DNA of 64,000 nucleotides from Pseudoduganella plicata (lineage in GTDB: Bacteria; Pseudomonadota; Gammaproteobacteria; Burkholderiales; Burkholderiaceae_D), in assembly GCF_004421005.1 (NCBI RefSeq), contig NZ_CP038026.1:620001-684000 (forward strand), read 5' to 3'. Both the position numbers and the translations under genes were made by a program. The notes below the pieces were generated by a model. That model saw only the letters and a program-made list of their open reading frames with translations. It was not told the DNA's origin and made no database searches. Of this stretch, positions 7,364 to 17,548 are shown piece by piece; the stretch's first letter is position 1; each line of letters opens with the position of its first letter.

Positions 7364-9229
7364 TCAGCGCGCCGGCTCCAGGCGCCGGTCCAGGAACAGG
7401 CTGTTGCCATGGATTTTCTTGGCCTGCTTTTTCGCCTCCGCCGCGCTGGCTGCGATCTGGTGATGCGTGTAATACTGGCGCGGCTCCACCTTGATGACGC
7501 CCAGCGAAAGGCTCATCAACGAATAAAACACCTTGCGGCCTTGTCGGTCCTCGCTGAAGTAGCCGCCCCGCTCGCAATCCTCGATGCTGTAGAACTCCGT
7601 GACGGCCGCCTCGAAATCGGCCAGGATGGCGCGGCAGCGCGTTTCCCAGTCCTCGCTCTGAAACAGCAGCATGAAGTCGTCCCCGCCGATGTGGCCGACG
7701 AAGTCGCGGTCCGGATCGCAGTGGCGCGTCAGGATATTGCCGGTCAGCTGGATCACGTCGTCGCCGCGCCGGTAACCGTACACGTCGTTGAACGGCTTGA
7801 AGTGGTCCAGGTCGCAGTAGCAGACCCAGAAGCGCGTGCCGCTTTCCAGCAGGCGGTCGATGTGCTCGTTGATAGGCACGTTGCCCGGCAGCTGCGTCAG
7901 CGGATTGGCATAGCGCGCCGCGTGGATCTGCAGCTGCGTGATCTCGCGCATCAGGTCGTGTCCCGTGCCCATGCCCAGGTAGCGTCCGCCGTCGGTGATG
8001 ATGAAACCGTTGAACAGATGGTGGGCATCCGACTCCACCATCCGGTACGACAGGTCCTGCAGGCTGGTGTCCTTGTCGGCGATCAGCGGTTTGGCGTCCA
8101 TGAACTGGAGACACGACTTTTTACCGTACAGTTCGCGCTGGTAGGGGCGGGCGAAGTGGTCGATCATTTCGAAGCGCGAGATCAGGCCCAGCGGCACGCC
8201 ATTGTCCACGACGGGAATGATCAGCAGCTTCGGATCGTTGACGAAGATTTCGTAGACGTCGTTGTTCGTCATCGCCGGCGGCACGGCCGACACGCGGTGC
8301 AGCAGCTTCTGGATGCTCACGCCATGCTTCTCACGTTGCGGATAGACGGCCACGCCGTTGCGCGACAGCGCCTTGGCCACCTCGGCCGGCAGGGCCCGGG
8401 CCGGCGTGGCGTGCGGACGGCCCAGGTGATAGCCCTGGGCGAACGCGATGCCCAGGTCGCGCAGCACCAGCAGCTCGGGCTGCTTCTCGATGCCTTCGGC
8501 GATGACCAGCGTATTCGATTTTTCCGCGATCTCCTGGATCGAGCGGACGAACTGCAACTTGACGGGGTCGTTGTTGATGCCCTGGATGAAGTGCATGTCG
8601 ATCTTGACGTACTCCGGGCGCAGTTCGGACCACAGGCGCAGGCTGGAAAAGCCTTCGCCCAGGTCGTCGATGGCGATGCCGAAGCCCAGCGCACGGTAAT
8701 GCAGCACGGCGTCGCGCATCTGGCCGTAGTCATAGGTCGGCTGGTTTTCCGTCAGCTCAATGATTACCCGTTCCGGCGCCAGGCCGATCTCGCCGATGTA
8801 GTCCAGCGTTTCGCCCTGGCCGCCTGCGCCGCGCGGCAGCAGGCATTCCGGGCTGACGTTGAGGAACAGCTTGCCCGGCAGCGCCAGTTCCGCGAAGCGC
8901 TCCAGGACGACGCGTCGGCACAGGCTCTCCACCTGGCGCATCAGGCCGTTCTCGCGGGCGGCACGGAACAGGTTCATGGGCGCGTGCAGCGGGCTGTCGG
9001 ATGGGCCGCGGATCAGCCCCTCGTAGCCGATGATGTCGCCCGACTGCATCTGGATGATAGGCTGGAACAGCGCGGTCAGCTGGCGCCGCGCGAGGATGTC
9101 GCGCAGGTGGGCGGCAGTGGCACTGTCGCGCTCGGGCGACCCGTACAGGTACATCACGTTGGCGGGCAGGTCGGCAGGGGCGGTGGCGGCGTTCACGATG
9201 GTTCCGAAAGCATGAAAGGAACACATCAT
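7364..9229 (-). CDS. EAL-CBS-CBS-GGDEF cyclic-di-GMP phosphodiesterase/cyclase
   Basis: Bifunctional-type signalling protein of about 620 residues, order EAL, two CBS domains, GGDEF. The EAL domain keeps its metal and catalytic residues: YEGLIRG, LFLNVSPE, IELTEN, IDDLGEG, VKIDMHF, AEGIEK and QGYHLGRP. It should therefore hydrolyse cyclic-di-GMP. The GGDEF signature reads GGDDF with an upstream DLDHFKPFND, so cyclase activity is possible. CBS pairs usually bind adenine nucleotides, suggesting energy-linked control. An ATG at 9343 would add 38 residues, but that stretch is AT-rich and looks non-coding, so I prefer 9229. Neither start has a strong ribosome site. Confidence 0.88.
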   Translation of the reverse strand: MMCSFHAFGTIVNAATAPADLPANVMYLYGSPERDSATAAHLRDILARRQLTALFQPIIQMQSGDIIGYEGLIRGPSDSPLHAPMNLFRAARENGLMRQVESLCRRVVLERFAELALPGKLFLNVSPECLLPRGAGGQGETLDYIGEIGLAPERVIIELTENQPTYDYGQMRDAVLHYRALGFGIAIDDLGEGFSSLRLWSELRPEYVKIDMHFIQGINNDPVKLQFVRSIQEIAEKSNTLVIAEGIEKQPELLVLRDLGIAFAQGYHLGRPHATPARALPAEVAKALSRNGVAVYPQREKHGVSIQKLLHRVSAVPPAMTNNDVYEIFVNDPKLLIIPVVDNGVPLGLISRFEMIDHFARPYQRELYGKKSCLQFMDAKPLIADKDTSLQDLSYRMVESDAHHLFNGFIITDGGRYLGMGTGHDLMREITQLQIHAARYANPLTQLPGNVPINEHIDRLLESGTRFWVCYCDLDHFKPFNDVYGYRRGDDVIQLTGNILTRHCDPDRDFVGHIGGDDFMLLFQSEDWETRCRAILADFEAAVTEFYSIEDCERGGYFSEDRQGRKVFYSLMSLSLGVIKVEPRQYYTHHQIAASAAEAKKQAKKIHGNSLFLDRRLEPAR

Positions 9230-9329
9230 ATGCTTGCTATATGACAACTTGATGAAACATATTGCAACATTGTTACGTTTTCGCGGCAGCTGTACCAAAT
9301 AAAACACGCCCGCTGCCCCGCCGTAACCT

Positions 9330-9358
9330 TTCTTATTTGCCATGCTTCACGCTATGAT
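9330..9358 (+). promoter_or_regulatory. Possible promoter of the prolyl oligopeptidase gene
   Basis: TATGAT lies about 58 bases before the start, in an AT-rich divergent intergenic region. A poor -35 (TTCTTA) sits 17 bases upstream. Weak. Confidence 0.3.
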
Positions 9359-9416
9359 CGTTGCGGTCCGGGCACAACGACCGCGGGCGACATCACACTA
9401 CAGGACACAGCACAAC

Positions 9417-11621
9417 ATGGCATTCCGACGCGTTTCCCTCGTACTCCCGCTGCTGGCCGCACTCGGCGCAGAAGCCTTCGCACTGCCTTGCGCGCCCGGT
9501 GCCGCGCAGGGTAACCCGCTGACTTATCCGGCAACGCAGAAGGTCGACCAGCGCGACGACTATCACGGCACCACCGTGGCCGATCCTTACCGCTGGCTGG
9601 AAGACGCCAACAGCGCGGAAACCAAGGCGTGGGTCGAGCAGCAGAACAAGCTGACGCAGGGCTACCTGGCACAGATCCCGGAACGGGCCGCGATTCGCGC
9701 CCGGCTGACCCAGCTGTGGAACTACGAGCGCTTCTCGGTGCCGTTCAGGGAAGGCGGCCGTTATTTCTACAGCCGCAACGACGGCCTGCAGAACCAGGCC
9801 GTGCTGTACACGATGAAGACGCTGAACGACACGCCACGCCTGCTGCTCGACCCGAACAAGCTGGCGGCGGACGGCACGGTCGCACTGGCCGACACGACGG
9901 TCAGCCCGGACGGGAAGTATCTGGCCTACAGCACGGCGGCCTCCGGCTCCGACTGGAACGAGATCCGCGTGCGCCATATCGACAGTGGCAAGGACACGAA
10001 CGATCACATCAAGTGGGTCAAGTTCTCCAACACGGCCTGGGCCCACGACGGCTCCGGCTTCTACTACAGCCGCTACGACGAGCCGGACGAGGCAACCAGG
10101 CTGGCCGGCGTCAACTACTTCCAGAAGCTGTACTTCCACAAGCTGGGCACGAGCCAGGACAAGGATGTGCTGGTGTACGACCGCCCGGACCAGAAGGAAT
10201 GGGGCTTCTCGGCCGAGGTGACGGACGATGGCCGCTGGCTGGTGATCAGTTCGTCGCAGGGCACCGATCCGAAAAACCGCGTGTTCGTCAAGGACCTGAC
10301 GAAGAAGGACAGCAAGGTCGTCGGCCTGCTGGAAGCGTTCGATGCGTCGTACAGCTTCATCGACAATATCGGTTCCGTGTTCTACTTCGTGACGGACAAG
10401 GAGGCGCCGAAGTCGCGCATTGTCGCCATCGACGTCAGGAACAGCGCGCCCGGTGCGTGGCGTGAAATCGTGCCGCAGGGCGCGGCCACGCTGACGGGCG
10501 CCAATATCGTCAACAACGGGCTGGTGGCGCAGTATCTGACGGACGCGCGCAGCGCCGTCAAGGTATTCGACCTGCAGGGCAAGCTGCTGCATGACGTCAC
10601 GCTGCCCGGCATCGGTTCTGCAGGCGGCTTCGGCGGCAAGCGCGGCGACACGGAAACGTTCTATTCGTACACCAGCTTCACGACGCCGACCACGATCTAC
10701 CGTTACGACCTGAAGACGGGCAAGAGCCAGGTGTACCGCCAGCCGAAGGTCGACTTCGATCCGGACGCTTATGAAACGCGCCAGGAATTCTTCACCAGCA
10801 AGGATGGCACGAAGGTGCCGATGTTTATCGTGGCGAAGAAGGGCGTCAGATTCGATGGCAGCAATCCGACCTACCTGTATGGCTATGGCGGCTTCAACGT
10901 CTCGCTGACGCCGGCGTTCTCCGTGGCCAATCTGGCGTGGGTGGAAATGGGCGGCGTCTACGTGATGGCCAATCTGCGCGGCGGCGGGGAATACGGCGAA
11001 GCGTGGCACAAGGCCGGCACGAAGCTGCAGAAGCAGAACGTCTTCGACGACTTCATCGGCGCGGCCGAATGGCTGATCGCCAACAAGGTGACGGCGCCGG
11101 CAAAGCTGGCCATCGGCGGCGGCAGCAACGGCGGCCTGCTGGTGGGCGCGGCGATGACGCAGCGTCCCGACCTGTATGCCGCCGCGCTGCCGGCCGTGGG
11201 CGTGATGGATATGCTGCGCTTCCACAAGTTTACGATCGGCTGGGCGTGGACGTCCGATTACGGCTCGTCCGACAATCCCGAGCAATTCAAGGCGCTGCTG
11301 AAATACTCGCCGCTGCACAACCTGAAGCCGGGCACGTGCTATCCGGCCACGATGGTGACGACGGCCGATCACGACGACCGCGTCGTGCCGGCGCACAGCT
11401 TCAAGTTCGCCGCGACGGCCCAGGCGAGCCAGGCGGGTGCGGCACCGATTCTGATCCGCATCGACACGAAGGCGGGCCATGGCGCCGGCAAGCCCACCTC
11501 GAAGCAGATCGAGGAAGTGGCCGACAAGTGGGGCTTCCTGGCGCGCACCCTGAACATGAAGCCAAGCCTGGCGCCGGTGGCTTCGGCACCGCCGCAGCCC
11601 GCGGCGGCAGGCGGTCAATAA
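9417..11621 (+). CDS. Prolyl oligopeptidase family serine peptidase (S9A), exported
   Basis: Peptidase cleaving short peptides after proline, 734 residues, close to the family norm. An N-terminal signal peptide (MAFRRVSLVLPLLAALGAEA) predicts a periplasmic or secreted location. The start of mature sequence carries the POP hallmark DPYRWLED. A seven-blade propeller region follows, then the alpha/beta-hydrolase domain with nucleophile Ser570 in GGGSNGGLL, the Asp in DHDDRV and the His in KAGHGAG. The ATG at 9417 has AGGA about ten bases before it. The gene is followed by a hairpin and stands alone. Confidence 0.95.
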   Translation: MAFRRVSLVLPLLAALGAEAFALPCAPGAAQGNPLTYPATQKVDQRDDYHGTTVADPYRWLEDANSAETKAWVEQQNKLTQGYLAQIPERAAIRARLTQLWNYERFSVPFREGGRYFYSRNDGLQNQAVLYTMKTLNDTPRLLLDPNKLAADGTVALADTTVSPDGKYLAYSTAASGSDWNEIRVRHIDSGKDTNDHIKWVKFSNTAWAHDGSGFYYSRYDEPDEATRLAGVNYFQKLYFHKLGTSQDKDVLVYDRPDQKEWGFSAEVTDDGRWLVISSSQGTDPKNRVFVKDLTKKDSKVVGLLEAFDASYSFIDNIGSVFYFVTDKEAPKSRIVAIDVRNSAPGAWREIVPQGAATLTGANIVNNGLVAQYLTDARSAVKVFDLQGKLLHDVTLPGIGSAGGFGGKRGDTETFYSYTSFTTPTTIYRYDLKTGKSQVYRQPKVDFDPDAYETRQEFFTSKDGTKVPMFIVAKKGVRFDGSNPTYLYGYGGFNVSLTPAFSVANLAWVEMGGVYVMANLRGGGEYGEAWHKAGTKLQKQNVFDDFIGAAEWLIANKVTAPAKLAIGGGSNGGLLVGAAMTQRPDLYAAALPAVGVMDMLRFHKFTIGWAWTSDYGSSDNPEQFKALLKYSPLHNLKPGTCYPATMVTTADHDDRVVPAHSFKFAATAQASQAGAAPILIRIDTKAGHGAGKPTSKQIEEVADKWGFLARTLNMKPSLAPVASAPPQPAAAGGQ

Positions 11622-11628
11622 GGGAGAC

Positions 11629-11654
11629 GGGATCGGTGCCGAGGCGCCGATCCC
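11629..11654 (+). terminator. Hairpin after the prolyl oligopeptidase gene
   Basis: GGGATCGGTGC pairs with GCGCCGATCCC (one G-U pair) around a four-base loop, seven bases after the stop. No T-run follows, so it may be an mRNA-end stabiliser rather than an intrinsic terminator. Confidence 0.45.
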
Positions 11655-11798
11655 GGCAGGAGAATCTGGCAACTACTTGCAGCGCCGCTACCAAAACGTG
11701 GCGCCGTGCACGCATGGCGGGCGAAGCGGCGCCCCGCGAGATGCAACCCGGCAATCAGCATGCTACCATCCGGGTGACCTCACTTCCCCTGCGCTATC

Positions 11799-13508
11799 AT
11801 GAGTCTCAACACCGGTAACAACACCCTCGATTCACTGATCTACAGCAGCTGGTATGGCGCCCGCGGCACCCCGGTGCAGCTCACCTACAGCTTTCTGACA
11901 CGATCGCCCGGCAATGCATCGGCGGACGACCGCAACGGCTTTCGCGCGATGACCGCCACGCAGGAAAGCGCCGTGCGCGACGCCCTGTCGAAGTGGAGCG
12001 CGGTGGCCAACATCACCTTCACGGAAACCGTCAGCAACAGCGGCAACCTGCTGTTTGGCACGAACAACCAGGGTACCGGCAGCAGCGCCTACGCCTATCT
12101 GCCGACCTCGGGCGTGACGTCGCTGGCGATGTATACCAACACGCAGAACAACTACAACTACGTCTTCACGCCGGGCACCTATGGTCCCACCGTACTGGTC
12201 CACGAGATCGGCCACCTGCTGGGGCTGAAACATCCGGGCGACTACGATTCCACGGGCGCGACGACGGACGGGCCGTTCCTGCCGGCCGCCACCGACAACG
12301 GCGACTACACGCAGATGTCGTATAACCATCCGACCAGCTGGTCCATCAACCGCACGTACGCCACCACGCCGATGCTGTACGACATCCAGGCGATCCAGTA
12401 CCTGTACGGTGCCAACATGAGCTACCACGCGGGCGACGACACGTATGCGTTCACCAGCGGCAGCGCGCCGCTGTGCGTGTGGGATGGGGGCGGCAACAAC
12501 ACCTTCGACTTCTCCGCCTGCTTCGGCGGCACCACCATCAACCTGAATGCCGGCGCGTTCAGCGAGACATCGTACGGCATGAAGAATGTCTCCATTGCCT
12601 ACGGCGTCGCGGTGCAGAAGGCGATCGCAGGCAGCGGCGGCAGCACGATCTACGCCAATGACCTGGGCAACACGCTGGTAGGCGGCAACGGCGCCGATGT
12701 CTTCCACGAAGGCGGCGGCAACGACACCATCGCCGGCGGTGCGGGCAGCGACACGGTCGTCTTCGAGGGCACGTTCGCCCGGTACTCCATCACCAGCACG
12801 GCCGCCGGCCTGACCGTGAGCGGCGACGGCATCGACCTGCTTACCGGGATCGAAACGCTGCGCTTCGACGACCGTACCGTCCTGGTCAGCGACCTGGCCG
12901 GGGCGCTGGCGGGCGGCGCCGGCAACGACCGCCTGACGGCGCCGCTGGGTAACGTCTCCATCGATGGCGGCGCCGGTCTGGACACCGTGGTCTTCGGCGG
13001 CAATGTCGGCGCCTACCAGGTCACGGCCAAGGCGGGCACGGTGACCGTCAGCGGCAATGGCGTTACCGACCTCCTGGTCAATGTCGAGCGTTTGGCGTTT
13101 GCCGACGGCGCGCTGGCGCTGGATACGCAGACCGGCACGGCCGGCCAGGTCTACCGTCTGTACGAGGCGACGCTGGAACGCGCGCCCGACGCGGGCGGGA
13201 TGGGGTTCTGGCTCGCCGCGCGCGACAACGGCGTGCCGATGGAGTCGCTGGCGCAGTCGTTTATCGCCAGCCCGGAATTCGTCGGCAAATACGGCAATCT
13301 CGACAACAGTGCGTTCGTGCACCAGTTGTATCTCAACGTGCTGGACCGCGAACCCGATTCGTCCGGCTTCGCCTGGCACGTGGCCAACCTGGAGCGCGGC
13401 GTATCGCGCGAGACGACCGTGCTGAACTTTTCGGAGTCGCCGGAATTCATCGCGTCGCTGGTCGGCGAGATCCCCGTCGGGGTGGCCTATACGCCGTTTG
13501 CCGGCTAA
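11799..13508 (+). CDS. Serralysin-like M10 metalloprotease with DUF4214 C-terminal domain
   Basis: Secreted zinc protease, 569 residues. The zinc site HEIGHLLGLKHP starts at residue 135, and the Met-turn is YTQMSYN. The catalytic domain is followed by sparse RTX-type glycine repeats (GGNGADVF, GGGNDTIAGGAGSDT) and a second beta-roll-like segment. The last 120 residues look like DUF4214 (VYRLYEATLERAPDAGG and LYLNVLDREPDSSGF). There is no N-terminal signal peptide, consistent with type I secretion by a C-terminal signal, but no ABC/MFP/TolC genes are nearby. The ATG at 11799 lacks a clear ribosome site. Its stop overlaps that of the convergent GGDEF gene by four bases. Confidence 0.92.
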   Translation: MSLNTGNNTLDSLIYSSWYGARGTPVQLTYSFLTRSPGNASADDRNGFRAMTATQESAVRDALSKWSAVANITFTETVSNSGNLLFGTNNQGTGSSAYAYLPTSGVTSLAMYTNTQNNYNYVFTPGTYGPTVLVHEIGHLLGLKHPGDYDSTGATTDGPFLPAATDNGDYTQMSYNHPTSWSINRTYATTPMLYDIQAIQYLYGANMSYHAGDDTYAFTSGSAPLCVWDGGGNNTFDFSACFGGTTINLNAGAFSETSYGMKNVSIAYGVAVQKAIAGSGGSTIYANDLGNTLVGGNGADVFHEGGGNDTIAGGAGSDTVVFEGTFARYSITSTAAGLTVSGDGIDLLTGIETLRFDDRTVLVSDLAGALAGGAGNDRLTAPLGNVSIDGGAGLDTVVFGGNVGAYQVTAKAGTVTVSGNGVTDLLVNVERLAFADGALALDTQTGTAGQVYRLYEATLERAPDAGGMGFWLAARDNGVPMESLAQSFIASPEFVGKYGNLDNSAFVHQLYLNVLDREPDSSGFAWHVANLERGVSRETTVLNFSESPEFIASLVGEIPVGVAYTPFAG

Positions 13509-14428
13509 AGCCCGGCAGCGGCGGCAGGCGCCGCATCCAGTGTCAGGCCGATGCGGTTGCGGCCCATGTGCTTGGCCCGGTACAGGGCGGCGTCGGCGGT
13601 GGCGATCAGCCCGGCCGGGTCCGTATCTGGCGCGGCCAGCACCGTGGCGGCGCCGATGCTGACCGTGACGCACTGGTTGCCCACCCCCAGATTGGGCAGG
13701 CGCAGCTGTTCAACGCGGCAGCGGATGCGCTCGGCCACGATCGCCGCGCCTTTCAGTGCCTGGTTCGGCAGGATGACCGCGAACTCCTCGCCGCCATAAC
13801 GGGCCACCAGGTCGTTCGCGCGCATCTCGTTGGCGACGGCCCCGGCAATGCGCTGCAGGCAGGCGTCGCCGCCCACGTGGCCGTAAGCGTCGTTGTATTG
13901 CTTGAAATTGTCCACGTCGACCATCAACAGCGACAGCGGCTGGCCCTGGCGCAGGGCGCGCTGCCATTCCGCATGCAGCGTGTCGTCGAAACAGCGGCGG
14001 TTCGCCAGGCCCGTCAGCCCATCGCGCGTCGCCAGCTGCTCCAGCGCGATCTGCGCCTGCTTCTCCGCCGTCATGTCGCGCAACGTCTCCACCACGGCGA
14101 CCAGCGTGCCATCCTCCGAATGGATGGGGCTGACGTCCACCGCCAGATAGCGCCGCCTGCCCGCGCGCGGCATGTCGCACCAGCTTTGGGCCGACAGGTT
14201 GCCTTCGTCGTCGCACAGGCGCTGGTGATCGTCGTACAGCGCCGACAGTTCGGCCGTGCGGCCCTGGACGACAAGGTCCGCCAGCGTCGGGCGGGGGTGC
14301 TTGTAAAAGCTGCGCCACGCATCGGACGAGCCCAGCACTTCATTGGCGGGTACGCCCGTGAGCCGCTCGCAGGCACGATTCCACACCACTACGCGGCAGC
14401 GGGCGTCCAGCACGAATATCGGCACCAC
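13505..14428 (-). CDS. PAS-GGDEF diguanylate cyclase
   Basis: Predicted cyclic-di-GMP synthase: an N-terminal PAS sensor (VPIFVLDARCRVVVWNRACERLTG), a PAC-like segment (RDMTAEKQAQ), then a GGDEF domain. The GGDEF domain has DGLTGLANRR, VDVDNFKQYND and an intact active-site loop ARYGGEEF. The only in-frame start is a GTG at 14428, which cuts off the first PAS strand. The same frame continues upstream with PAS-like sequence (GLGFALLES) but no start codon. A well-placed ATG with AGGA at 14508 is in another frame. A one-base loss near 14461 would join them, so the 5' end may be frameshifted. Confidence 0.85.
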   Translation of the reverse strand: MVPIFVLDARCRVVVWNRACERLTGVPANEVLGSSDAWRSFYKHPRPTLADLVVQGRTAELSALYDDHQRLCDDEGNLSAQSWCDMPRAGRRRYLAVDVSPIHSEDGTLVAVVETLRDMTAEKQAQIALEQLATRDGLTGLANRRCFDDTLHAEWQRALRQGQPLSLLMVDVDNFKQYNDAYGHVGGDACLQRIAGAVANEMRANDLVARYGGEEFAVILPNQALKGAAIVAERIRCRVEQLRLPNLGVGNQCVTVSIGAATVLAAPDTDPAGLIATADAALYRAKHMGRNRIGLTLDAAPAAAAGL

Positions 14429-14594
14429 GAGCGATTCCAGCAGCGCGAAGCCGAGGCCATCGGGGCCGGCGGAAGCTGCGTCAGCGGCTGGACTTTGTGG
14501 GTGTTCATGGCGATCCTGTCGGGTCGAGGAGGTGAAGGGACAGCGTTCCCGGAGGAAACGATATTCTGCATGGCGGGACTGACCATACTGTTGA

Positions 14595-15659
14595 CTACGC
14601 GCAATAGTCAGCGGGGGTTGTGGCCAGCAGCGCGCCTGCGTGCGGTTCCGCTTCCGATGCTGGCCGCGGTGCGGTGAGCGGTTCGGGGCGCCCGACAGCG
14701 GCCGGCAGCGCGATCGAGAGCGTGGTGCCCTGGCTCGGCCGGCTTTCCAGGGTCATGCGGCCGCCTGCGGCGGCCACCCGGTCCGCCATCCCCGTCAGGC
14801 CCATGCCGCGCGGGGCGCCATCCGTGGCAAGGCCAACGCCGTTGTCGCGCACGACCAGCCGGAAACCCGACGTCTCGCGCGCCAGCGTGACTTCCACGAC
14901 GCTGGCACGGGCATGGCGCACCACGTTCGACAGCGCCTCCTGCAGCAGCCGGAACAGTGCATTCTCCGTGGCGCCCGCGGGTTGCCCGTCCAGGCCGGCC
15001 GTGTGCAACTCGCAGCGCAGCCCCGCCAGCCGGGCGATATCGTCCAGCTGGCGTTGCGCTGCACGGCCGAGGCCACCGTCGAGCGCGGCGGGGCGCAGGT
15101 CGTTGATGACCGTGCGCAGCGAGCGGATGCTCAGGTGGATATGGTGTTCGATATGCGCCGTCTGCTGGCGCAGGCCTGGCGGCAGCTGGCCGTTATTGTG
15201 CAGGCTGCCGATATCGAGCTGCAGGGCTAGCAGGTGTTGGCCCAGGTCGTCATGGATGTCGCGGCCGATGCGGCGGCGTTCCGCGTCGCGCGTGCTGCGG
15301 CGTTCGGCGGCCAGATGCGACATGCTGGCCTGCGTTTCGCGCAGTGCCCGCTCGGCCTGCGCGCGGTGGGCGCGCTCGCGTCCCAGCTCGGCAGCAAGCA
15401 TGGCGCAGCGCCTGGCGGCCTGTCCGGCGTGACGCCACCAGAAGGCAACCAGGATGGCGAGCACGGCAGCCGCCAATAACAGGGGCAGCATCAGCGACGC
15501 CGACGCCGACGCGGCCGGCGGCGGGGACCCGGACAGGGCGCCGCCCGGAGGCAAGCCGTAGCCCGCACCCTGGCCGAAACCGGCCAGGGCAAACATGGCA
15601 GGACGTAGCGGGTACCGTATCGGCACGGATGGCGGCAGGAATTCCACGCTGCGATTCAT
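14595..15659 (-). CDS. NarL-type sensor histidine kinase (HisKA_3), orphan
   Basis: Membrane histidine kinase of 354 residues. One transmembrane segment (LMLPLLLAAAVLAILVAFWW) follows a proline-rich periplasmic or cytoplasmic N terminus. A coiled coil leads to the phosphoacceptor box ERRRIGRDIHDDLGQHL. The HATPase domain has LLQEALSNVVRHA (N box), RDNGVGL and GMGLTGMADRV. The ATG at 15659 has AGGGG five bases ahead; an in-frame TTG seven codons earlier is less likely. No LuxR-type response regulator is adjacent, so the partner must lie elsewhere. Confidence 0.88.
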   Translation of the reverse strand: MNRSVEFLPPSVPIRYPLRPAMFALAGFGQGAGYGLPPGGALSGSPPPAASASASLMLPLLLAAAVLAILVAFWWRHAGQAARRCAMLAAELGRERAHRAQAERALRETQASMSHLAAERRSTRDAERRRIGRDIHDDLGQHLLALQLDIGSLHNNGQLPPGLRQQTAHIEHHIHLSIRSLRTVINDLRPAALDGGLGRAAQRQLDDIARLAGLRCELHTAGLDGQPAGATENALFRLLQEALSNVVRHARASVVEVTLARETSGFRLVVRDNGVGLATDGAPRGMGLTGMADRVAAAGGRMTLESRPSQGTTLSIALPAAVGRPEPLTAPRPASEAEPHAGALLATTPADYCA

Positions 15660-15765
15660 TATTGCCCCTGATAAATCCAAGTGGCATGACCTTAGCGGAA
15701 TCGGCTGTTACGAGTGTTGGCCTGGATCAAATTGCCCCGGCGGCGCACGCGGCGGTCCGATGGCT

Positions 15766-15771
15766 TATAAT
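15766..15771 (+). promoter_or_regulatory. Consensus -10 TATAAT upstream of queE
   Basis: An exact TATAAT lies about 70 bases before the queE start. No -35 of good spacing is visible. It probably drives the queE-queD-tadA group. Confidence 0.45.
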
Positions 15772-15790
15772 TGAAGGTTGCCCCGGATGG

Positions 15791-15814
15791 CCCGAGCTCC
15801 TTGTAGCGCTCGGG
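15791..15814 (+). promoter_or_regulatory. Hairpin in the queE leader
   Basis: CCCGAGC pairs with GCTCGGG around a ten-base loop, 27 bases before the queE start and downstream of the -10. It does not match the preQ1 riboswitch patterns I know; a role in control is speculative. Confidence 0.25.
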
Positions 15815-15841
15815 CCCGTGGGATCGCCTTCAGGAATTATA

Positions 15842-16477
15842 GTGACTTACAGTATCAAAGAGATTTTCTACACGTTGCAGGGGGAAGGAGCCCATGCCGG
15901 GCGTCCCGCCGTGTTCTGCCGCTTCGCCGGCTGCAATCTGTGGACCGGCCGCGAAAGCGACCGCGCCAGCGCCGTCTGCCAGTTCTGCGACACCGATTTC
16001 GTCGGCACGGACGGCGAGCGCGGTGGTAAATTCGCCACGCCCGAGGCGCTGGCCGCCGTCATCGACGGGCTCTGGCCCACCACGCATACCGCCAGCAAGT
16101 ACGTCGTCTTCACGGGCGGCGAGCCGCTGCTGCAGCTGGACGGCGCGCTGATCGACGCCATGCACGCGGCCGGCTTCACCATTGCCATCGAGACCAACGG
16201 CACCATTGCCGTGCCGCCCGGCGTCGACTGGATCTGCGTCAGCCCGAAAGCGGGCTCGAAGCTGGTCGTGCACAAGGGCAGCGAACTGAAAGTCGTGATT
16301 CCGCAGAAGGACCAGAACCTGGCCGACTACGAAGGACTCGATTTCGACCATTTCTTCGTCCAGCCGATGGACGGCCCGCTGGCCGCCTTCAACACCACGC
16401 TGGCCATCGACACCTGCAAGGCCAATCCGAAATGGAAGCTGAGCCTGCAGACCCACAAACTGCTGAACATTCCGTAA
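15842..16477 (+). CDS. queE: 7-carboxy-7-deazaguanine synthase (radical SAM)
   Basis: Second dedicated step of queuosine/preQ0 biosynthesis, turning 6-carboxytetrahydropterin into 7-carboxy-7-deazaguanine; 211 residues. The N terminus VTYSIKEIFYTLQGEGAHAG is typical. The cluster-binding cysteines occur in the QueE-specific wide spacing CNLWTGRESDRASAVCQFC. A TGGEPLL motif follows. I chose GTG at 15842 because AGGA lies six bases upstream and the sequence aligns with known QueE starts. queD follows after seven bases and tadA overlaps queD, so all three may share a transcript. Confidence 0.94.
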   Translation: MTYSIKEIFYTLQGEGAHAGRPAVFCRFAGCNLWTGRESDRASAVCQFCDTDFVGTDGERGGKFATPEALAAVIDGLWPTTHTASKYVVFTGGEPLLQLDGALIDAMHAAGFTIAIETNGTIAVPPGVDWICVSPKAGSKLVVHKGSELKVVIPQKDQNLADYEGLDFDHFFVQPMDGPLAAFNTTLAIDTCKANPKWKLSLQTHKLLNIP

Positions 16478-16484
16478 GTACCCC

Positions 16485-17493
<1,009 letters not shown>

Positions 17494-17548
17494 TGCCTGC
17501 CCCGCGCGGGGTTAAGATGGGCGGTCACGGATACTCCCACGGGCTAAC

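Noticed and set aside
9393..11672. 759-codon minus-strand frame opposite the prolyl oligopeptidase
   Set aside because: The plus-strand protein has a signal peptide and all catalytic motifs; the antisense product has no recognisable domain.
15660..15841. preQ1 riboswitch upstream of queE
   Set aside because: The hairpin seen does not fit the known preQ1 classes; only a generic leader structure is claimed.
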